A stretch of DNA of 64,000 nt from Nyssa sinensis (Eukaryota > Streptophyta > Magnoliopsida > Cornales > Nyssaceae): contig CM018048.1 in assembly GCA_008638375.1 (NCBI GenBank), forward strand, positions 8,900,040 to 8,964,039, given 5' to 3'. The translations under genes were made by a program, and so were the position numbers. The notes below the pieces were generated by a model, which made no database searches, was not told the DNA's origin, and was given only the letters and a program-made list of their open reading frames with translations. Positions 1-10,925 of this stretch are shown here, one piece after another (within the stretch, counting starts at the first letter, position 1; each line of letters begins with the position of its first letter).

Positions 1-1254
1 TTTTCTTTTTGGTCAGTAAAAGTGACATATATAAATAGCACCCGAGGGGGGTGCTCCCATGTACAAAAAACAAGGGGGCTGGCACAAAATAAAAAACTTA
101 GCTCCCCCAAAAAATCCACAAAAGAGTCCCAAGTACAACTTGCTAGATCCATCAATAAAAAATTCTTGTTGGCAACTTGACGTCTATGTGCATGCATGAA
201 ACTATAAATGAACTGATTTGTGTATTGAGTTTAGAATTCTCTGAACGATTTCAAATATTCAGTCTTTTCCTTAAACGATGACATATCATTTCTCAGGGAA
301 AAACTTCTTGCTGTTTTTCTGGTTTGATTGTGTGAGAATTTTTCTGCAGTCTCCCTTTCAATGAACCTCAACTAGAAGTTTTTTTTGGCCTCCAGTCAAA
401 AGAGGGTTTCACTTTCACCGTGAGAACAGGCTGGGCATCAATTCAAGCACTTGAGCCTTGAGAATGTGGGCCATTTCACTCATTCACCAATATGTTATTT
501 GAGTTCACATTTTGCAGCAGCTGGATATATACTCAAGTGGAATATGAGTAGTGTTGGTAACTGTTGGATTCTTATGAGGCAATCTCCTCATCTGCATAAG
601 GTTGATGAATCAATTTTGTGGGTGACATGGATAAGGGTTCTGGAGGAGTGTTTGGTGGGGGTACAACTGCACAAACACAGCCCCAAGTAAAAAGAGAACA
701 AGATGGAAATGAAACAGGAGGTTAAATGGATGGTTTCCACCAGTGACTTTTATAGCAAGTTGAACAAACGAAATCTAAAATTATTACCATTGTTTCGTTG
801 TTGTCATTTCTATTGATAACAAATAAGAAAATGAATTTATGAAAGATAAAAGAGAAAGTACAACGGGGAATGAAAAGAATGGAAAAGAAAAAACTAAACT
901 AGCCACCAAACAAATGTGATGAAACGAAAAATGACCGAGAAGCCCCTACCTACAAGAATAGACTCCTCCCACCAGCCCAAACTTCGTACAATCTCAAGGT
1001 GGGTGGATAGTAGCTTTTAATAGGAGCTATCGAAGAAGCTCCCATCTTAGCCTGAGTACCCAATTCTTGACTGGAGGGGACACCAAAGGCCTCTGCCCTT
1101 CCATCCCTTGGATAGATAGAGAGGGAGGGCAGAGCTTTTGGTTTTTTCATGTTGTCAAAGAGTTGAACAATGGTTTTTTCGTGTTGTCAAAGAGTTGAAC
1201 AATGAAAATAGATGGCGAGTGCCTGATCGAATTGATCAGGCTTGATCATTATTG
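1..1254. other. Intergenic, no gene recognised
   Basis: No recognisable gene. A short reading frame starting at the ATG at 627 encodes a Gly/Gln-rich peptide of about 33 residues (MDKGSGGVFGGGTT...), ending at a TAA near 725. It has an in-frame stop just upstream and no family I recognise; it could be a stray exon or chance. A perfect tandem duplication of about 32 bp (gttttttc.tgttgtcaaag unit) lies at about 1138-1202. The rest looks like unique, moderately AT-rich DNA. Confidence 0.5.
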
Positions 1255-2535
1255 AATCTCAGAATCACCAATCCCCATGTCTAAAGCTGTGAATAGATAA
1301 ATAATCTCTCCTATCAAATGGTTATATTGCCATAAGCCCATGGAACTCTCTCTAACCTACTTAACAACATTATCCGAATCTCCCTCTGTCAAACAATGCT
1401 GAAGCCTCGTATCCAAAGACACCATAAGTCCTTTGAAAGAGCTAGAACCTCTGTTTGGATACCAAACCTGATGACGACTGACTTGGAGAACTCAAGAATC
1501 AAACTTTGTGCTGTGTCTCTAACTTCTAAGAATCCCTCCAATATGCAATTGGACCCAATTCCCTAGAGTTCACCCATTAAAGTTAAGGGAAAAATACTAA
1601 AAAGTCCTTAAAATTATTTTTTTAATCCAAAAAGTTTATGATATATTTTTTCTATCTAAAATATCCAAAAAAGAAACTTGTAATACAAAAAAGTTCAATT
1701 GTTAATTTCCATCTTAACACCGTTAAAAAATATTATTGATTAGACCAAAATAACTTTCAAGATAAATTTTAAAAAATACTAAATAATAGATACAACAAAT
1801 TCTTTAATAAAAAAAAACATAACATTTTTTATTTATCTAGAATGCTTAAAAAATAAGTTTTTACTTTATAAAATGTTATGATTTTTTGGGATTGAAAAAT
1901 TTATTTTATATATTTTTTAGTATTTTTTTTGCTAAAATATATCTTAAAGGCCATTTTAGTATAATCAATAATATTTTTTAACGGTGTTAAAATGGAAGTT
2001 AATAATTGGACTATTTTGTATTAAAAGTTTTTTTTTTTTTGGACTTTTTAGATAGAAAAAATGTATCATAGATTTTTTGGGTTGAAAAAATTAATTTTAG
2101 GGACTTTTTAGTAATTTTTCCTAAAGTTAATTTAATTATTCTCATAGGAGGCGGCATTTAAATAGTAGAGTAAGCTTTACTTCTTGGGCAAGATGAAGAC
2201 ACAACCACCCTTTAAGACTTTTGAAGTGGGTGACCACAAGGGAGTTAGAAATTGAACATTGTCCCAAAGCTCCTCTCTGGAAGAATACAGATCTTTAAAG
2301 ATCGTGTTAACCTTAGGATCCATGCCATCCAAATAATAGCTGCCATAGCACATAATTTATTCCGTGTCCCAAAGCCACCAAAGAGGTAGTGAGAAGGAGC
2401 TAATGTCTCTAGGAGCAACCCATATAATTTGTGCAAGAGTGAATAGTCTATGCAGAAGATCCAAGGATATGCGGCTATGTGGCAATGAATAAAAAGATGG
2501 TTGGACGTCTGATTACACCTTTTATCTGTCACACA
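1255..2535 (-). mobile_element. LINE (non-LTR retrotransposon) 3' remnant, minus strand, split by a MITE
   Basis: Read on the minus strand, 2532-2245 encodes a degraded zinc-binding RVT domain (zf-RVT) of plant LINE-1 elements. It shows C-N-Q-T-S-N-H-L-F-I-H-C-H-I-A, then a W-rich segment with GTR and AAIIWMAWI. Further along the same strand, 1560-1255 can be read with frameshifts as an RNase H-like (RVT_3) domain: TEVLALSKGL...LTEGDSDNVVK. That order, zf-RVT then RNase H, is the usual one at the 3' end of plant LINE ORF2. The two parts are separated by the MITE at 1587-2121. Frameshifts and stops mean it is long dead. No 5' part, poly-A tail or target duplication was identified, so the outer limits are approximate. 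Confidence 0.7.
1587..2121. mobile_element. Mutator-type non-autonomous element (MULE-MITE)
   Basis: The element is 535 bp and is flanked by a perfect 9-bp direct repeat taaagttaa (1578-1586 and 2122-2130). Its ends are long imperfect terminal inverted repeats of roughly 170 bp: the left end gggaaaaatactaaaaagtc matches the reverse complement of the right end, ggaaaaattactaaaaagtc. An inner block around ttaacaccgttaaaaaatat is mirrored at 1965-1990. Long TIRs plus a 9-bp target duplication are diagnostic of Mutator-like elements. There is no coding capacity. It sits between the zf-RVT and RNase H remnants of an older LINE. Confidence 0.85.
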
Positions 2536-2539
2536 ATAA

Positions 2540-3472
2540 TATCTAATATCAAGACTTTATGAGGCCTTCTAGTTTGGAGCATCTCATTAGTATTTTAACC
2601 TTAGGTGGTCTTTTTTACTTTTTATATCATATTAGTAGCACAGGAGAGAAAAGAGAAGGGGGAGGGGGGCGTTGATCATTAGAATTGAAGAGCAAATTAA
2701 AGAAATATTTAAAAGAGAGTGAGTTGCTAGAATCAAATCACCAAAATATCTTGTTTGCATTGGATATGAAAATGTATATATCATGAAGGAGAGAGAAGAA
2801 TTCTGATTATTCCATGAAGGAAGGAAGCTAATTATTCCATTTCACTATGGTTGATTTTTATGAAGAAATGGAAGTTCTAAGAGAGAATTGAAGGGAACTG
2901 GAGGAGTTAGAATAAAGCACAAATTCAATTATTGGAGCATTGTGGAGACCACAGATTCTCAACATGTGAAGAAATGCATCTTAAAAAGCAAGTTCATCCC
3001 ACCATAAGTCCTCCCAAAAATGAATTTTAGATACATCAGCTATTGGAGTCCTTAGGACAAAATGAAGGGGGAAATTGGGATATCCTTAGAATATAGCTTT
3101 TATTAAGAGGTGATATAGAAAGAAAAACTGCTAGATATGTTGTAAGAATTCAAGAAAAGGGAAAAAAACAACTTAGTGTGTGGATATGTTCTTGGCTTGA
3201 AGTACAAGAAAAGAATAGAAGGGGGGGGGGGGGGGGAACAACTTAGTGGATGGGTGTAGCCCATACCTTATCTTAAGTTTTTTATTTTTATTTTTATATT
3301 ACATGGTCACGAGGGTCATAAAGTGTTATGAACAGAGTAGCCCAATTCTTATTTTCTGTAAAAATAGATTTGGGTTTGAAATTTGTAAAGTTGAAGGACA
3401 GGTTCATTTTTCTGTCCATCTATTATACACGTGCGCATTTTACTTAACCATTGATGTCTTTCTGTTGTGAAG
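2540..3472. other. Unassigned sequence upstream of the SUV2-like exons
   Basis: No exon could be recognised. It includes a G-run of about 15 at roughly 3222-3236. The last part before 3473 probably serves as intron: a T-rich tract (gtctttctgttgtgaag) precedes the acceptor AG at 3471-3472. Upstream exons of the SUV2-like gene should lie here or further left if the gene were complete, but I do not see them. Confidence 0.4.
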
Positions 3473-5620
3473 GTCCAAAACTAATGGCCATGTTCTGTTC
3501 TGGTTGTAAAGAGGAGGGGGAGTGTGCTGGAGCTGCGAATAATGATGCAAAAAATGCTTCAACTTTCCAAGGCTTCAGTGATATCCTTGAGGGTTTGGCA
3601 GACTGTGTGGCTTGCATTGGAAAAGGTACACAGGTAAGTCATGAGCATTTTATTAGAATGATTATGTCCAAATTCAGTCATCAGTTTGACACTGTTTCTT
3701 TATTTATTTATTGAGATTTGTGATAGTTCATTCTTGAGCTACTTGGCTTCTAGGAATTATGGGCATAGCACATTTTTACTAGGTTGCCTATGTCAAAATA
3801 TAACTCATCACTTAATCTGCTTTCAACAAGAGACTACACTGATTAGTACAAGTCATTTCCCAATTATCTCTCCCCTATTTTTCACCCTTAGGCTCCACAT
3901 GGATTGCAAAAGAGCAAGGGAAAGTGGAATGGCATGCTTGAGAATGGTTAAAAATAATTTTTTGATATAATTTTCCGGGCATTTTCCTTTCGGCCCCCTA
4001 GTTTTTATGAGCCAAATGGAAAGTCAGTATTATCAAAAGTAGAATTTGTGCTAATCATACTTTTACCTCAACCTGCATGGACAAAGGTAACCGATGGGGT
4101 TGGGAGGAGATTGACTCTTTTAAATGGAGTTGGGTTAAGGTAACTTGTCTCCAACATGCCCTGTTGCCATTCCTACTGGTGCTGTGCAGCCGTCTACTAG
4201 CAATTTGAAAACACTGGTCCTGGCATATGCTAGTTTGCTAGCAAATGAGGACAATCTGTATAAAATTTTCTAAAGTTTGACTCCTAATACACTTGAAATT
4301 GGTGCAAAATCATTGCCTGCATTTTTCTGTGCATGTGTTTCAGTTCTGGTAGTTTACTATCTAGTTGGTTTCAGTTCATAGCAGTTGAATAATAGTTGTA
4401 GATGAAATTTAATCTATTTCACACTCTAAAAGCATTAAGCTTTCAGGAATTGAAACTTCGAAGGAATGCCATCATTGTGCTAGCTTTTTTAGCGTCATCG
4501 GGAAAGTCTGGCTTTGAAATTCTGTTGGGTCATAGGCTTCCAGAAAGGACCAACTTTCTTGCATTGATTTTGCGAATGTTGATATCAGAGATGGATGTAG
4601 AAGGATCAGAGACAGCTCAGGCACCCGATATTTTCAAAGGAAGGTAATTATGACGAATTATAAATTAAGTTGGGTTTGGATGCCTTGTGAAAGTTCAGCC
4701 ATTCCATTATTTCTTACATATGTGGATGACTTATAAAGGTATGCATGCATGCATGCTTGTATGATGTTTGTTTTTTCTTTGCCCAAAAAAATTCATTTTC
4801 CATAGCATTTTTAAAGTCGTTTCATTATAGGGCTTCCATAGATGCTACTTCATTTTTGTGTTCTTACCATAATTGCTATTATTTTTTAAAATTTTGTTGT
4901 GGCTCCAATTTTTCATGATTAATTAGTGTGACCAAGTGTTAGAATAAAATTCATCCTAGTTGCTATAATATATGCTAGAAGGGGAGCACACCATGCTTGT
5001 ACTCCTTAACTTGTGTTCTTGTTAAAATTCAATTGTTTCCCCTCTACCTTGTAGTTGTCTTTTATCTACAAAACTTTGCAAAAAGTGACATCATTTGCCT
5101 TTATTTCTTTTATCAGACCAAAATTACTATTATAAAGCTGTGGGCAAAACAAAACCTGGTCTTGGATTGATAAGATAGAATATATATATATATATATATA
5201 TATTCTTTTTGGTGTTAAAAAACTATGACTTCCCATTTAAGTAACTTCTTGCAGCTGATTTTATTTCTCCAGTTTTATATTTAACAACCACTTAATACTG
5301 TGAGCTAATTTTTTTTATGCAGAACCTTGCTTATTCGAGAGGCTCTTATCCTTCTGAATAGACTAGTGTCTAGTCCTCAATACTCCACTCCTGTTTTGCG
5401 AGGATTAACAAACAGCCGGGATGTGGCCAGCTTGCTCATTGATATCGCAAACAGGTTATGCTGTAAAGGCAAATGGTTATGGCAGTCTGACAGTATGACT
5501 AGGCAGATAAGGGAATCTGAAATTGTGGACTTAGTCAAGTATTTAAAAAAAGAGTTTTCGTCTTTTTGGGAGATAGCATATCATGAAATACTCCATACAG
5601 TTGCTCTGATAATTTTTTAA
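3473..5620 (+). pseudogene. SUV2/ATRIP-like gene, last three exons (partial, C-terminus frameshifted)
   Basis: Three exons splice in frame. About 3473-3633 ends GKGTQ before gtaagt. 4447-4643 starts ELKLRRN after ttcag and ends before gtaatt. 5323 onward follows atgcag, and the split codon restores ..FKGR-TLLIREAL... The joined product is helical and HEAT-repeat-like (NAIIVLAFLASSGKSGFEIL; REALILLNRLVSSPQYS; EIVDLVKYLKK). I recognise it, from memory only, as resembling the C-terminal part of plant SENSITIVE TO UV 2, the ATRIP homologue that partners ATR kinase in the DNA-damage checkpoint. After the seven-A run at about 5544-5550 the frame runs on to a stop at 5618-5620. One more A would give KRVFVFLGDSIS and a stop at 5584-5586, which looks like the natural end. 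Earlier exons were not found. It may be a truncated duplicate, a real gene whose 5' part I missed, or a gene with a sequencing indel. Confidence 0.6.
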
Positions 5621-5639
5621 CGTAATACTGATCAACATT

Positions 5640-6740
5640 AGTTTTGTAAGAAGGGAAACTTAAAGAGAGACAACTAGAAATTGAAATAGTTTGAGTGCAA
5701 GGCAACACATAGCTTTGGAAGCTGCAGAACAGGAGTGGAGTATAGTTGTGTGCGTTCACTGGCATGCGCACACCAATCTGGTTCTTCACGGTTTGGATCA
5801 CTGGAATTTCAGGGACAGCAAATTGAGTCCGAGAAAATGCAGAATTCCTCTTTAATTGAGATTTTGATAGAAAAACCACCTTTCAAATTCAACTGATCAA
5901 ATGAGCAAAGGTAAAACTTGACATGGCTCCGGTAAACCTAACAACTGTGTGTTGGTGTGGAAACAAAATGCTTGAGATCAATATTTCACACTCAGTATTG
6001 TCTATATGATGGTTTGGATACTTTCTTCATGTTGGTCAAATTTTTCTATGGTTTCAATCTCATGCTAACAGCTTCAAATTGATGTTGCCTATAATCATGT
6101 GGGCTAAGATTTTCCTTTTCCTTTTCCTTTCAAAATTGAAGTTTCTACTTCTCTACAAGGCAGTTTTATTAGGTTGGTCATTGGGGGCATTTGAAAGCCC
6201 AATCAATTTTTTTTTTATTATGTGAAATTGAACGAATTTAATGCACGTCTGAGCAGTTTGAGCATGAACCAAAAAAAAAAAAGTGAAATGCTTATGAAAA
6301 TTATCGAGATTAACTTAATTGTTACTATTTACAAGCAACTCAACTCAGTACACAGGATTAAATGGAAAAAAAAAAAAACTCTAGTGCGGTGTGACTACCG
6401 CTCAGATTTGTTTTTATGATGCTAAACCCACTGTTTCTTCTCACTGGAAGACACAATTAATGGAGTGGGTGTGTTTGAGAAAAATTTGTATGTTTAGCAT
6501 TTTCCTTTCCAGATTAAGTAGTTTTATATCTTACACTAATCCCAAATTGTATAATGTATAGATTGCTGCTATTACACATTGAAAAGTAACTGAGAAAAGG
6601 AATCAGTACATATTATATCTAATCATAGAATACAATACTAATAATACAAACAGAGTCTTTATGGTGATGCCAAGCAAGTGATTTACAACTACTTTCAAGA
6701 TTTTCTGCTAGTGCCACCAAGCCTGGAACTCTCTCTCTCT
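5640..6740. other. Convergent intergenic spacer
   Basis: This is the spacer between the plus-strand SUV2-like exons and the 3' end of the minus-strand NLR gene. It is likely to contain both 3' UTRs. Homopolymer A/T runs and a short CT repeat (about 6730-6748) overlap the NLR stop region. No gene is seen. Confidence 0.5.
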
Positions 6741-6744
6741 CTCT

Positions 6745-9513
6745 CTAGAGACAAATTTGGTTCCAGCTATTCTGAAACCAGTATGTATAAATAACTTCTG
6801 GGATGGACATGATTTTTGAATAATCATTGCCTTCCTTGCATTTGAGTTTCCGAATCAATTCATTATCCATATCAGCAAAACCTAAAGATTTTAGCTTGGT
6901 GAGAAATTGAATGCCTGATGGCACTGCCTCTAACAACTCACAGCAAATAATCCAGAGTTCTTCCAGACAAGGCATTGCCCCTTCTTCCACTGTCACCCTT
7001 GTCAATCTCTTCAAGTCATGAAGATATAATGCCCTAAGCCCTTGAAACCCGCCAGCCTTGAAATGCAATGCATCACCATCATAAGCCTGCCTAAGTTGAA
7101 GTTCCACTAGACTGGGCAAAGCCTGTAGGGACTCAAGTGGATCATCCCCCAACTGACTCCACCTTAGGCGCAGTTTGACAAGGCTATGAAGTGAAGGTAT
7201 CCAGGGAGGTAGCGTCTCCAAGCGTCCTTGCAACCATAGCCGTTCAAGATACCGGGGAGGAGATGACAGACATTGGATGTTGATGATTTCATCCTCATCT
7301 ATAGAATTTACATCTAACGAGCGAAGGTTGCTTAGCTTTTGAATGGAAGAGCACAATTCCATCCCATCTTCTCTTCTCAACTTTGTAAGGCCTAACTTCC
7401 TCAGTTGGGTAAGCCTTCCTAGCTCACTCAATATGTTGCTGCCTTGATTTGCTTCAACAAAACAGAGTTTTTGCAGGGATTGTAAGCCTCCAATTCCAGA
7501 GAATCCCTTGAAGCCATAGGTGGCATGAAAGGGTGAAGAAGAACCTTTCTGGTATCGATACACCAAAAGATGGCGTAGTTGTTGAAGCTTTAGGATTTCA
7601 ACAGGCAATTCGCTGACATGGCTGTGTTTGAGATCCAATGTCTCTAGGTATTTAAGCCTCCCAATTGATTTTGGAATCTTTCTCACCTCTGTTCCCCTCA
7701 AGCTTAAATATCTTAAAAGCAATAACTGGAGGACTGACTTTGGAAAGATCTCCAAACTTGCACCTTCCAAATCTAACACCTTGAGCAGCCTAAGACCACC
7801 ATTAAATACTGCAGCCACAGGCGATTCATCCAGTGAATCTGGTACCCTGAACATGAGTAAAGCACGAAGCTGAGAAAGGCCTTTGCTTTGTCCTATGTTA
7901 CTAATTGTTTTATAAATTGACAGGCGCCTGATGATCTTTTCAGGCAACCTTGTGTTATTTCCATCGGCTACTGCTGCAAAGTTCAGTTCTCTCGACTTTA
8001 AAAGAGAAATTTCTCTCAAAAGATCATGTATACGACATGCACTAATCCGCCTATTTCTAGTCGTCTTTGCAATTTGGATCAAACTTCTGTTGACAAGCTG
8101 ATTGAGGTAGCCCTCAGCAACTTCTTCTGGCGTCTGCCCTCCTTTTTGTTCCACAAGTCCATCCCCTGTCCATAGCCGAATAAGCTTCATACGCTTAATC
8201 ATATGATCCTCCGGGAAAAAGCTGAAGTACATGAAACAAGCTTTCAAATAGTAAGGCAACTCATTGTAACTGAGTAAGAGTATTTTCTTCATACTGTCAA
8301 GTTTATCATTGCCTTCTAATTCGGTACCAAGGCTGCGATGAATGATCTCCCATTCACCTATCCTTCTCTTGTCTTTGGTAGATAGAAGGCCACCGATTGC
8401 CACAATAGCGAGTGGCAATCCCTCACATCGTTTTAATATACCTCGACAAAGTTCCTCCAGATGTTGAGGGCAAGAGTTTGCCTTGTGAAATGTCTTTCTG
8501 CAAAACAGAGTCCAGGAATCTTCCTCAGACAAGGGCTTTAAAGGATATAAATTACCATGGGAGGTAGAAGCGATATCAGCATTTCGTGTCGTGAGCATTA
8601 TTCTACCCCCATGATTATTGCTGTCCGGGAAAGCACACTTGATAGCTTCCCATGCTTCTGTGCTCCACACATCATCCAAAACAATCACATAACTCTTTTG
8701 CTGCAGAAATTCTTTGATTTCCATTTTCAAGTGATTGCTATCCATGTTGTTGACTGCTTCAGGAACTGGTTTCTTGATTTCGCGAAAGAGTTGCTCAATT
8801 ATGTCCTTGAGGAGCTCCTCAATCATGAACGATTGAGAAACTGTGCTCCAAACATGGGACTGGAACTGCCTTTTCACACTTGTATCATCGTATACTTTCT
8901 TTGCCAGTGTGGTTTTTCCCATCCCTCCCATTCCAACCACTGAAATGACTTTGAGCCCATTTTCATTCTCAAAGAGGAATTCCATCAGTTGCCTTTTATG
9001 CTTGTCAATGCCCACTAGCTCAGCTTCCTCGAGAAGAAGTGCGTCGCCTCGACGTTCATGACACGAGCTGCTTGCTGAGGTTGAGCCTTCCTTCATAGCA
9101 TTACATTTGAAACGGTACCTTTGATGCCCTTCAGAAATGTTGCTGACTCTGGACTTGATGACTTTTATTTTTGAAGCAATTCGATGGCGTGCTGTCAAGT
9201 GCTTTACAGAGTGAAAACATTCAAGAAGAAAACCATACAAACCTGGCCAGTGATGATGATATGTGAGGTAAAGTGTGGATTCGTCAAGAACATCTTCGGT
9301 GTCATAGACAACGTCCCTCACTTGCTTAACCCATACTTTGATTTCTTGATCGCACACTTCCATTGCATCTGCAACTCTTAGGAAGGCCGTCATGCGCTCC
9401 AATTCGTCTCCGATGTATTCAAGTTCTCGTCGAACACCTTTCAAGAGTTTCAACTCTTCAACGGGCAAGGCTGCTAGCTTGTGGAGTAGAAAGGTTACTG
9501 TACTTTCTGCCAT
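6745..9513 (-). CDS. CC-NBS-LRR (RPM1-like) disease resistance protein, NLR 1
   Basis: A single-exon protein of 922 residues. NLRs of this class are intracellular receptors that detect pathogen effectors or modified host proteins and trigger immunity and cell death. The N-terminal coiled-coil (Rx-N) domain spans about residues 1-135, with the EDVID-type motif DTEDVLDE at 71-78. The NB-ARC domain follows: P-loop GMGGMGKTT 194-202, kinase-2 YVIVLDDVW 275-283, RNBS-B GGRIMLTTR 302-310, GLPLAI 365-370, RNBS-D CFMYFSFFPED 426-436. The usual MHD is RIHD at 494-497. LRRs run from about 525 to 900 (repeated LxxLxxL blocks such as LRYLSLRGTEVRKIPKSIG). The length is normal for an RPM1-like CNL, and all ATP-binding motifs are intact. 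The start is the ATG at 9511-9513, giving MAESTVTFLLHKL, typical for the family. No frameshift is seen, so it is probably functional. Its nearest relative here is the NLR at 13846-16632. Confidence 0.95.
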   Translation of the reverse strand: MAESTVTFLLHKLAALPVEELKLLKGVRRELEYIGDELERMTAFLRVADAMEVCDQEIKVWVKQVRDVVYDTEDVLDESTLYLTYHHHWPGLYGFLLECFHSVKHLTARHRIASKIKVIKSRVSNISEGHQRYRFKCNAMKEGSTSASSSCHERRGDALLLEEAELVGIDKHKRQLMEFLFENENGLKVISVVGMGGMGKTTLAKKVYDDTSVKRQFQSHVWSTVSQSFMIEELLKDIIEQLFREIKKPVPEAVNNMDSNHLKMEIKEFLQQKSYVIVLDDVWSTEAWEAIKCAFPDSNNHGGRIMLTTRNADIASTSHGNLYPLKPLSEEDSWTLFCRKTFHKANSCPQHLEELCRGILKRCEGLPLAIVAIGGLLSTKDKRRIGEWEIIHRSLGTELEGNDKLDSMKKILLLSYNELPYYLKACFMYFSFFPEDHMIKRMKLIRLWTGDGLVEQKGGQTPEEVAEGYLNQLVNRSLIQIAKTTRNRRISACRIHDLLREISLLKSRELNFAAVADGNNTRLPEKIIRRLSIYKTISNIGQSKGLSQLRALLMFRVPDSLDESPVAAVFNGGLRLLKVLDLEGASLEIFPKSVLQLLLLRYLSLRGTEVRKIPKSIGRLKYLETLDLKHSHVSELPVEILKLQQLRHLLVYRYQKGSSSPFHATYGFKGFSGIGGLQSLQKLCFVEANQGSNILSELGRLTQLRKLGLTKLRREDGMELCSSIQKLSNLRSLDVNSIDEDEIINIQCLSSPPRYLERLWLQGRLETLPPWIPSLHSLVKLRLRWSQLGDDPLESLQALPSLVELQLRQAYDGDALHFKAGGFQGLRALYLHDLKRLTRVTVEEGAMPCLEELWIICCELLEAVPSGIQFLTKLKSLGFADMDNELIRKLKCKEGNDYSKIMSIPEVIYTYWFQNSWNQICL

Positions 9514-9840
9514 TAATTCTCTCTTACTTGCTTTTATCTCTCAATCGGAAAAACCAATATAATAGAAAGAAAATCTTCTTCTCATTTTTATGCTCTTTCC
9601 CAGGTTAAAGCTAACCCACTGTTGCATGGAATTTTCCTGGCAATTCAGAAAAGTTGTTCCTTGGTAGAAATTTAAAGAGTCTTGATTCCATTTGGCCGAC
9701 ATTCGAAGAATGAGGAGCTGGTATGTCGGCCACTCTGCAACTAACTGTTTTCCATTGATGGAGTACATCCAAAAGGTGCAGCAACGGGGTTAGATTAGGA
9801 ACCGAAGTAAATAAATATGCATGTGCCATGAAACACCATA
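9514..9840. promoter_or_regulatory. 5' flank of NLR 1
   Basis: This sequence lies immediately upstream of the NLR 1 start on the minus strand and would hold its 5' UTR and core promoter. I see no clear TATA box; the AT-rich stretch near 9555-9565 is the best but weak candidate. Confidence 0.35.
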
Positions 9841-10312
9841 TCAGCATTGTGCTTTGCTTGCAGTTTACGGTATGAACTGATCTTCTTTTTATTTTTGACT
9901 GGAAAAGATATTCTTGACTTCGTCGACAGATTTCCTCGATGTTAGAAAAAGTTGCATAGAGAGATGAAAAAATTCAAGAGTGAACAAAGAAAGCATAAGA
10001 AAGGAAATGATGAAGCGTACGAGGGTAAATCACTTTCCCGCCAAAAATGATCGCAGAGGTATAAAATGGGCCAGCCAATATGAACTGATCAGCATTGCGC
10101 TTTCCTTGCAGCTTACGGTATGAACTGATCTTCTTTTTAGTTTTGACTGGAAAAGATATTCTTGCCTTCGTCAACAGATTTCATCGATGTTAGAAAAATT
10201 GCATAGAAAGATGAAAGAATTCAAGAGTGAACAAAGAAAGCATAAGAAAGGAAATGATGAAGAGTACAGGGTAAAATCACTTTCCCGCCAAAAAATGATC
10301 GTGGAGGTATAA
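9841..10312. repeat. Tandem duplication (two ~222-bp copies, 248-bp offset) upstream of NLR 1
   Basis: Copy 1 (about 9841-10062) and copy 2 (about 10089-10312) are nearly identical. Both contain ttacggtatgaactgatctt, a block around tttgactggaaaagatattc, and gaaagcataagaaaggaaat, and both end in a ttcccgcc-containing stretch. The few substitutions suggest a recent event. The pair lies 0.3-0.8 kb upstream of NLR 1 and could double any regulatory sites it carries, including a GGCGGGAA (E2F-like) motif on the NLR strand. Confidence 0.85.
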
Positions 10313-10440
10313 TATTACGAGACTCGATTCCACTTATTAGAGTGAGGTTCATTAATTAGTTTTAATAGGCCTGTTTTGATTGACCCATCTTTATAAATCG
10401 ACGCTTAATTAATTCTAAACTACAGTCAACCATCTTATTA

Positions 10441-10925
10441 GGAGTAAATTACATTAATACTAATTGATATTTTTAAAATTATATTGATATTTTTTATTTT
10501 ATAAAATAATATATAAATGTTTTTTTTTCTGTCAATTATTTTTTCAAAATAATGAAATTAACTATTTTATTTATTTATTTATTATATTTTTTTAATTTTG
10601 ATCAATTTATTCTAACTTTTTTTAATTTTTTTATTTAAAAATAAATTTAATGTAATTATCTTATTTTTATTTTATATAAAAATAAATTTGAGATTTTTAT
10701 TAATATTTATTTGAAAAATGAAAAAAAATTGGTCAAGATTTAAAAATTGAAAAAAATAATAATGAAAGGGGTAGTTTTGTCATTTTAAAGAAAAAAATTG
10801 ACTAGAAGAAAGTTTCTGTATATTATTTTGTAAAATAGAGGAGATCAATGTACGTAATTTTAAAAATTTCAGGAGAAGTCAGTGTAATTGTCATAAATAT
10901 TAGGGAAGGTCAGTGTAATTTATCC
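10441..10925. mobile_element. Palindromic MITE-like element
   Basis: About 485 bp of very AT-rich DNA with related inverted ends: ggagtaaattacattaatac at the left and, reverse-complemented, ggataaattacactgacctt at the right. Related inner motifs (attttaaaaatttc / ttgatatttttaaaatt, ttattttataaaataatat) mirror each other. It resembles a non-autonomous DNA transposon with degraded TIRs. No exact target duplication could be confirmed, so the superfamily is unknown. Confidence 0.6.

Noticed and set aside
5535..5879. 114-codon minus-strand frame opposite the SUV2-like last exon
   Set aside because: It overlaps the spliced plus-strand exon antisense; composition is unremarkable and no family is recognised.
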